Source: Haliclystus octoradiatus (taxonomy: Eukaryota; Cnidaria; Staurozoa; Stauromedusae; Haliclystidae). Taken from it: DNA of 64,000 bases. A model generated the notes under the pieces. That model was not told where the DNA came from, made no database searches, and saw only the letters and a list, made by a program, of their open reading frames with translations. Position 1 is the first letter of the stretch; each line of letters opens with the position of its first letter. Location: contig CAKAJK010000008.1 in NCBI GenBank assembly GCA_916610825.1, positions 62,001 through 126,000 on the forward strand, given 5' to 3'. Positions 56,600 to 64,000 of this stretch are shown one piece after another. The position numbers and the translations under genes are program-made.

Positions 56600-59500
56600 T
56601 CGAGAAATTGTTGTTTTAGTTTGACATACAAAACTTTGTTAAAATTCGAAATTTCAAAACTGTACATTTTAAACTTTTGAGAACATTTTTCTTGTTCAAA
56701 ATTTTGCACTGATTCCAAATATACTATTTGTGAAATGATTGCTCAACTATAACTCGAGTAATTCGTGTTTGAAGATTTCCTTTGTTTAAAGTTGAAAATT
56801 TGAAACTGTATAATAGAAGTTTTGAATACAATATTCTTGTTCAGAATTTTTCACTGATTCCAAATATACTATTTGTGAAATGATTGCTCAACTATAACTC
56901 GAGTAATTGTTGTTTTAGTTTGACGTACAAAACTTTGTTAAAATTCGAAATTTCAAAACTGTGCATTTTAAACTTTTGAGAACATTATTCTTGTTCAGAA
57001 TTTTTCACTGATTCCAAATATACTATTTGTGAAACGATTACGCCATTATAACTCGAGAAATTCTTGTTTTAGTTTGACGTACAAAACTTTGTTAAAATTC
57101 GAAATTTCAAAACTGTACATTTTAAACTTTTGAGAACATTATTCTTGTTCACAATTTTGCACTGATTCCAAATATACTATTTGTGAAATGATTGCTCAAC
57201 TATAACTGGAGTAATTCGTGTTTGAAGATTTCCTTTGTTTAAAGTTGAAAATTTGAAACTGTAAAATAGAAGTTTTGAATACAATATTCTTGTTCAGAAT
57301 TTTTCACTGATTCCAAATATACTATTTGTGAAACGATTACGCCATTATAACTCGAGAAATTGTTGTTTTAGTTTGACGTACAAAACTTTGTTAAAATTCG
57401 AAATTTCAAAACTGTACATTTTAAACTTTTGAGAACATTTTTCTTGTTCAGAATTTTGCACTGATTCCAAATATACTATTTGTGAAATGATTGCTCAACT
57501 ATAACTCGAGTAATTCGTGTTTGAAGATTTCCTTTGTTTAAAGTTGAAAATTTGAAACTGTAAAATAGAAGTTTTGAATACAATATTATTGTTCAGAATT
57601 TTTCACTGATTCCAAATATACTATTTGTGAAACGATTACGCCATTATAACTCGAGAAATTCTTGTTTTAGTTTGACGTACAAAACTTTGTTAAAATTCGA
57701 AATTTCAAAACTGTACATTTTAAACTTTTGAGAACATTATTCTTGTTCAGAATTTTTCACTGATTCCAAATATACTATTTGTGAAATGATTGCTCAACTA
57801 TAACTCGAGTAATTCGTGTTTGAAGATTTCCTTTGTTTAAAGTTGAAAATTTGAAACTGTAAAATAGAAGTTTTGAATACAATATTCTTGTTCAGAATTT
57901 TTCACTGATTCCAAATATACTATTTGTGAAACGATTACGCCATTATAACTCGAGAAATTGTTGTTTTAGTTTGACGTACAAAACTTTGTTAAAATTCGAA
58001 ATTTCAAAACTGTACATTTTAAACTTTTGAGAACATTTTTCTTGTTCAGAATTTTGCACTGATTCCAAATATACTATTTGTGAAATGATTGCTCAACTAT
58101 AACTCGAGTAATTCGTGTTTGAAGATTTCCTTTGTTTAAAGTTGAAAATTTGAAACTGTAAAATAGAAGTTTTGAATACAATATTATTGTTCAGAATTTT
58201 TCACTGATTCCAAATATACTATTTGTGAAACGATTACGCCATTATAACTCGAGAAATTCTTGTTTTAGTTTGACGTACAAAACTTTGTTAAAATTCGAAA
58301 TTTCAAAACTGTACATTTTAAACTTTTGAGAACATTATTCTTGTTCAGAATTTTTCACTGATTCCAAATATACTATTTGTGAAATGATTGCTCAACTATA
58401 ACTCGAGTAATTCGTGTTTGAAGATTTCCTTTGTTTAAAGTTGAAAATTTGAAACTGTTAAATAGAAGTTTTGAATACAATATTCTTGTTCAGAATTTTT
58501 CACTGATTCCAAATATACTATTTGTGAAACGATTACGCCATTATAACTCGAGAAATTCTTGTTTTAGTTTGACGTACAAAACTTTGTTAAAATTCGAAAG
58601 TTCAAAACTGTACATTTTAAACTTTTGAGAACATTATTCTTGTTCAGAATTTTGCACTGATTCCAAATATACTATTTGTGAAACGATTACGCCATTATTA
58701 CTCGAGAAATTGTTGTTTTAGTTTGACGTACAAAACTTTGTTAAAATTCGAAATTTCAAAACTGTACATTTTAAACTTTTGAGAACATTTTTCTTGTTCA
58801 GAATTTTGCACTGATTCCAAATATACTATTTGTGAAATGATTGCTCAACTATAACTCGAGTAATTCGTGTTTGAAGATTTCCTTTGTTTAAAGTTGAAAA
58901 TTTGAAACTGTAAAATAGAAGTTTTGAATACAATATTCTTGTTCAAAATTTTTCACTGATTCCAAATATAATATTTGTGAAACGATTACGCCATTATTAC
59001 TCGAGAAATTGTTGTTTTAGTTTGACGTACAAAACTTTGTTAAAATTCGAAATTTCAAAACTGTACATTTTAAACTTTTGAGAACATTTTTCTTGTTCAG
59101 AATTTTGCACTGATTCCAAATATACTATTTGTGAAATGATTGCTCAACTATAACTCGAGTAATTCGTGTTTGAAGATTTCTTTTGTTTAAAGTTGAAAAT
59201 TTGAAACTGTAAAATATAAGTTTTGAATACAATATTCTTGTTCAGAATTTTTCACTGATTCCAAATATACTATTTGTGAAACGATTACGCCATTATAACT
59301 CGAGAAATTCTTGTTTTAGTTTGACGTACAAAACTTTGTTAAAATTCGAAATTTCAAAACTGTACATTTTAAACTTTTGAGAACATTATTCTTGTTCACA
59401 ATTTTGCACTGATTCCAAATATACTATTTGTGAAATGATTGCTCAACTATAACTCGAGTAATTCGTGTTTGAAGATTTCCTTTGTTTAAAGTTGAAAATT

Positions 59501-62500
59501 TGAAACTGTAAAATAGAAGTTTTGAATACAATATTCTTGTTCAGAATTTTTCACTGATTCCAAATATACTATTTGTGAAATGATTGCTCAACTATAACTC
59601 GAGTAATTCGTGTTTGAAGATTTCCTTTGTTTAAAGTTGAAAATTTGAAACTGTTAAATAGAAGTTTTGAATACAATATTCTTGTTCAGAATTTTTCACT
59701 GATTCCAAATATACTATTTGTGAAACGATTAAGCCATTATAACTCGAGAAATTCTTGTTTTAGTTTGACGTACAAAACTTTGTTAAAATTCGAAAGTTCA
59801 AAACTGTACATTTTAAACTTTTGAGAACATTATTCTTGTTCAGAATTTTGCACTGATTCCAAATATACTATTTGTGAAACGATTACGCCATTATTACTCG
59901 AGAAATTGTTGTTTTAGTTTGACGTACAAAACTTTGTTAAAATTCGAAATTTCAAAACTGTACATTTTAAACTTTTGAGAACATTTTTCTTGTTCAGAAT
60001 TTTGCACTGATTCCAAATATACTATTTGTGAAATGATTGCTCAACTATAACTCGAGTAATTCGTGTTTGAAGATTTCCTTTGTTTAAAGTTGAAAATTTG
60101 AAACTGTAAAATAGAAGTTTTGAATACAATATTCTTGTTCAGAATTTTTCACTGATTCCAAATATAATATTTGTGAAACGATTAAGCCATTATAACTCGA
60201 GAAATTCTTGTTTTAGTTTGACGTACAAAACTTTGTTAAAATTCGAAAGTTCAAAACTGTACATTTTAAACTTTTGAGAACATTATTCTTGTTCAGAATT
60301 TTGCACTGATTCCAAATATACTATTTGTGAAACGATTACGCCATTATTACTCGAGAAATTGTTGTTTTAGTTTGACGTACAAAACTTTGTTAAAATTCGA
60401 AATTTCAAAACTGTACATTTTAAACTTTTGAGAACATTTTTCTTGTTCAGAATTTTGCACTGATTCCAAATATACTATTTGTGAAATGATTGCTCAACTA
60501 TAACTCGAGTAATTCGTGTTTGAAGATTTCCTTTGTTTAAAGTTGAAAATTTGAAACTGTAAAATAGAAGTTTTGAATACAATATTCTTGTTCAAAATTT
60601 TTCACTGATTCCAAATATAATATTTGTGAAACGATTACGCCATTATAACTCGAGAAATTGTTGTTTTAGTTTGACGTACAAAACTTTGTTAAAATTCGAA
60701 ATTTCAAAACTGTGCATTTTAAACTTTTGAGAACATTATTCTTGTTCAGAATTTTGCACTGATTCCAAATATACTATTTGTGAAATGATTGCTCAACTAT
60801 AACTCGAGTAATTCGTGTTTGAAGATTTCTTTTGTTTAAAGTTGAAAATTTGAAACTGTAAAATATAAGTTTTGAATACAATATTCTTGTTCAGAATTTT
60901 TCACTGATTCCAAATATACTATTTGTGAAACGATTACGCCATTATAACTCGAGAAATTCTTGTTTTAGTTTGACGTACAAAACTTTGTTAAAATTCGAAA
61001 TTTCAAAACTGTACATTTTAAACTTTTGAGAACATTATTCTTGTTCACAATTTTGCACTGATTCCAAATATACTATTTGTGAAATGATTGCTCAACTATA
61101 ACTCGAGTAATTCGTGTTTGAAGATTTCCTTTGTTTAAAGTTGAAAATTTGAAACTGTAAAATAGAAGTTTTGAATACAATATTCTTGTTCAGAATTTTT
61201 CACTGATTCCAAATATACTATTTGTGAAACGATTACGCCATTATAACTCGAGAAATTGTTGTTTTAGTTTGACATACAAAACTTTGTTAAAATTCGAAAT
61301 TTCAAAACTGTACATTTTAAACTTTTGAGAACATTTTTCTTGTTCAAAATTTTGCACTGATTCCAAATATACTATTTGTGAAATGATTGCTCAACTATAA
61401 CTCGAGTAATTCGTGTTTGAAGATTTCCTTTGTTTAAAGTTGAAAATTTGAAACTGTATAATAGAAGTTTTGAATACAATATTCTTGTTCAGAATTTTTC
61501 ACTGATTCCAAATATACTATTTGTGAAATGATTGCTCAACTATAACTCGAGTAATTGTTGTTTTAGTTTGACGTACAAAACTTTGTTAAAATTCGAAATT
61601 TCAAAACTGTGCATTTTAAACTTTTGAGAACATTATTCTTGTTCAGAATTTTTCACTGATTCCAAATATACTATTTGTGAAACGATTACGCCATTATAAC
61701 TCGAGAAATTCTTGTTTTAGTTTGACGTACAAAACTTTGTTAAAATTCGAAATTTCAAAACTGTACATTTTAAACTTTTGAGAACATTATTCTTGTTCAC
61801 AATTTTGCACTGATTCCAAATATACTATTTGTGAAATGATTGCTCAACTATAACTGGAGTAATTCGTGTTTGAAGATTTCCTTTGTTTAAAGTTGAAAAT
61901 TTGAAACTGTAAAATAGAAGTTTTGAATACAATATTCTTGTTCAGAATTTTTCACTGATTCCAAATATACTATTTGTGAAACGATTACGCCATTATAACT
62001 CGAGAAATTGTTGTTTTAGTTTGACGTACAAAACTTTGTTAAAATTCGAAATTTCAAAACTGTACATTTTAAACTTTTGAGAACATTTTTCTTGTTCAGA
62101 ATTTTGCACTGATTCCAAATATACTATTTGTGAAATGATTGCTCAACTATAACTCGAGTAATTCGTGTTTGAAGATTTCCTTTGTTTAAAGTTGAAAATT
62201 TGAAACTGTAAAATAGAAGTTTTGAATACAATATTATTGTTCAGAATTTTTCACTGATTCCAAATATACTATTTGTGAAACGATTACGCCATTATAACTC
62301 GAGAAATTCTTGTTTTAGTTTGACGTACAAAACTTTGTTAAAATTCGAAATTTCAAAACTGTACATTTTAAACTTTTGAGAACATTATTCTTTTTCACTG
62401 ATTCCAAATATACTATTTGTGAAATGATTGCTCAACTATAACTCGAGTAATTCGTGTTTGAAGATTTCCTTTGTTTAAAGTTGAAAATTTGAAACTGTTA

Positions 62501-63900
62501 AATAGAAGTTTTGAATACAATATTCTTGTTCAGAATTTTTCACTGATTCCAAATATACTATTTGTGAAACGATTAAGCCATTATAACTCGAGAAATTCTT
62601 GTTTTAGTTTGACGTACAAAACTTTGTTAAAATTCGAAAGTTCAAAACTGTACATTTTAAACTTTTGAGAACATTATTCTTGTTCAGAATTTTGCACTGA
62701 TTCCAAATATACTATTTGTGAAACGATTACGCCATTATTACTCGAGAAATTGTTGTTTTAGTTTGACGTACAAAACTTTGTTAAAATTCGAAATTTCAAA
62801 ACTGTACATTTTAAACTTTTGAGAACATTTTTCTTGTTCAGAATTTTGCACTGATTCCAAATATACTATTTGTGAAATGATTGCTCAACTATAACTCGAG
62901 TAATTCGTGTTTGAAGATTTCCTTTGTTTAAAGTTGAAAATTTGAAACTGTAAAATAGAAGTTTTGAATACAATATTCTTGTTCAAAATTTTTCACTGAT
63001 TCCAAATATAATATTTGTGAAACGATTACGCCATTATTACTCGAGAAATTGTTGTTTTAGTTTGACGTACAAAACTTTGTTAAAATTCGAAATTTCAAAA
63101 CTGTACATTTGAAACTTTTGAGAACATTTTTCTTGTTCAGAATTTTGCACTGATTCCAAATATACTATTTGTGAAATGATTGCTCAACTATAACTCGAGT
63201 AATTCGTGTTTGAAGATTTCTTTTGTTTAAAGTTGAAAATTTGAAACTGTAAAATATAAGTTTTGAATACAATATTCTTGTTCAGAATTTTTCACTGATT
63301 CCAAATATACTATTTGTGAAACGATTACGCCATTATAACTCGAGAAATTCTTGTTTTAGTTTGACGTACAAAACTTTGTTAAAATTCGAAATTTCAAAAC
63401 TGTACATTTTAAACTTTTGAGAACATTATTCTTGTTCACAATTTTGCACTGATTCCAAATATACTATTTGTGAAATGATTGCTCAACTATAACTCGAGTA
63501 ATTCGTGTTTGAAGATTTCCTTTGTTTAAAGTTGAAAATTTGAAACTGTAAAATAGAAGTTTTGAATACAATATTCTTGTTCAGAATTTTTCACTGATTC
63601 CAAATATACTATTTGTGAAATGATTGCTCAACTATAACTCGAGTAATTCGTGTTTGAAGATTTCCTTTGTTTAAAGTTGAAAATTTGAAACTGTTAAATA
63701 GAAGTTTTGAATACAATATTCTTGTTCAGAATTTTTCACTGATTCCAAATATACTATTTGTGAAACGATTAAGCCATTATAACTCGAGAAATTCTTGTTT
63801 TAGTTTGACGTACAAAACTTTGTTAAAATTCGAAAGTTCAAAACTGTACATTTTAAACTTTTGAGAACATTATTCTTGTTCAGAATTTTGCACTGATTCC
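56600..63900 (+). repeat. 4.0-4.6 kb duplication in the right domain
   Basis: The variants GACATACAAA (56623 and 61271) and AACTGGAGTAATTC (57206 and 61854) are 4,648 bp apart, while later features (58431 and 62471; 59627 and 63667) are 4,040 bp apart. The difference is explained by two dimers (598 bp) plus a 10-bp deletion at about 62391. Confidence 0.75.
62381..62400 (+). repeat. 10-bp deletion variant
   Basis: ATTATTCTTTTTCACTG lacks ten bases (GTTCAGAATT) present in the paired unit near 58341. The loss falls between two T-rich runs. Confidence 0.8.
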
Positions 63901-64000
63901 AAATATACTATTTGTGAAACGATTACGCCATTATTACTCGAGAAATTGTTGTTTTAGTTTGACGTACAAAACTTTGTTAAAATTCGAAATTTCAAAACTG

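Larger units (their letters stand above)
7317..64000 (+). repeat. Higher-order satellite array, about 56.7 kb, runs off the window
   Basis: Two diverged monomers alternate head to tail: A (145 bp, begins GTGAAATGATTGCTCAAC) and B (154 bp, begins GTGAAACGATTACGCC). They share TATAACTCGAG, the run ATTCTTGTTCAGAATTTT and the end CACTGATTCCAAATATACTA, so they descend from one monomer of about 150 bp. Monomer number is roughly 375 (length divided by mean monomer size). Orientation is constant throughout. No unrelated insertion was seen. Stop codons recur in all frames in the standard units and no protein is encoded. Monomer length is close to one nucleosome, which is common in centromeric or heterochromatic satellites; that role is not shown here. 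Confidence 0.98.
55700..64000 (+). repeat. Right array domain without hybrids
   Basis: No 221-bp hybrid occurs here. Diagnostic variants are GAACATTTTTCTTG, CCATTATTACTCGAG, GATTAAGCC, CTGTTAAATAG and AAATATAATATTTG. Strict A-B alternation breaks: B follows B near 58678, 59875, 60327 and 62712; A follows A near 59578. Longer open frames (65 codons) at 58431, 59627, 62471 and 63667 arise only because one variant removes a stop. Confidence 0.8.

Noticed and set aside
58431..63864. Four nearly identical 65-codon open frames in the right satellite domain
   Set aside because: They are satellite DNA in which one substitution (CTGTTAAATAG) removes a stop. They repeat with the array, have no start context or family and no codon pattern of their own.
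7317..64000. CRISPR array
   Set aside because: Repeats are adjacent diverged monomers with no unique spacers, in eukaryotic DNA.
7317..64000. CENP-B box in the satellite
   Set aside because: No match to NTTCGNNNNANNCGGGN was found in A or B; ATTCGTGTTTGAAG lacks the CGGG half.
7317..64000. Telomeric or rDNA-spacer repeat
   Set aside because: There are no TTAGGG-type runs and no rRNA sequence; monomers are about 150 bp and complex.

Overview
The window is AT-rich animal DNA: spliced exons with GT-AG introns, trinucleotide microsatellites, a foldback transposon-like element and a very long satellite. No marker names the species. An aquatic invertebrate is my guess, based only on base composition and four copies of GTAGGCCTA in the unique part.

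Left 7.3 kb (unique DNA). The minus strand carries the 3' part of a spliced gene (about 3116 down to 916 or 766). Eight exons join with consistent splice phases and give about 344 residues. The first two exons visible encode an atypical homeodomain (W-I-K-N in the recognition helix, about four extra residues between helices 1 and 2). The rest is an unrecognised family. The 5' exons and start codon were not found. The last exon has an in-frame TAA that could be the true end, a nonsense mutation or part of a small intron. Two large microsatellites, (ATC)18 and (AAT)43, lie in its 659-nt intron. A non-autonomous foldback element with about 170-bp inverted arms and a 5-bp flanking direct repeat GTCTT lies at 5234-6255. 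An E2F/YY1-like motif and an imperfect inverted repeat sit just before the array.

Right 56.7 kb (about 7317 to the window end). This is one uninterrupted satellite array with higher-order structure. Two related monomers, A (145 bp) and B (154 bp), alternate as a 299-bp dimer. At about 34 places a 221-bp A/B hybrid replaces a dimer; all of these share one junction. Spacing between hybrids in the central part is exactly 221+299k, so about 26 kb holds almost no small indels. Block duplications are nested at several scales (1,488 bp; 3,055 bp; about 6 kb at a 7.75-kb offset; 4.0-4.6 kb in the tail). Three sub-domains can be told apart by diagnostic bases. The central one appears to have expanded inside an older left-type array. 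Rare structural scars include a second hybrid type, a 7-nt filler junction and a 14-nt templated inversion that makes a perfect hairpin.

No coding function is supported inside the array. The most unusual content is the satellite's architecture and its mutation scars; the homeodomain gene is the only clear gene.
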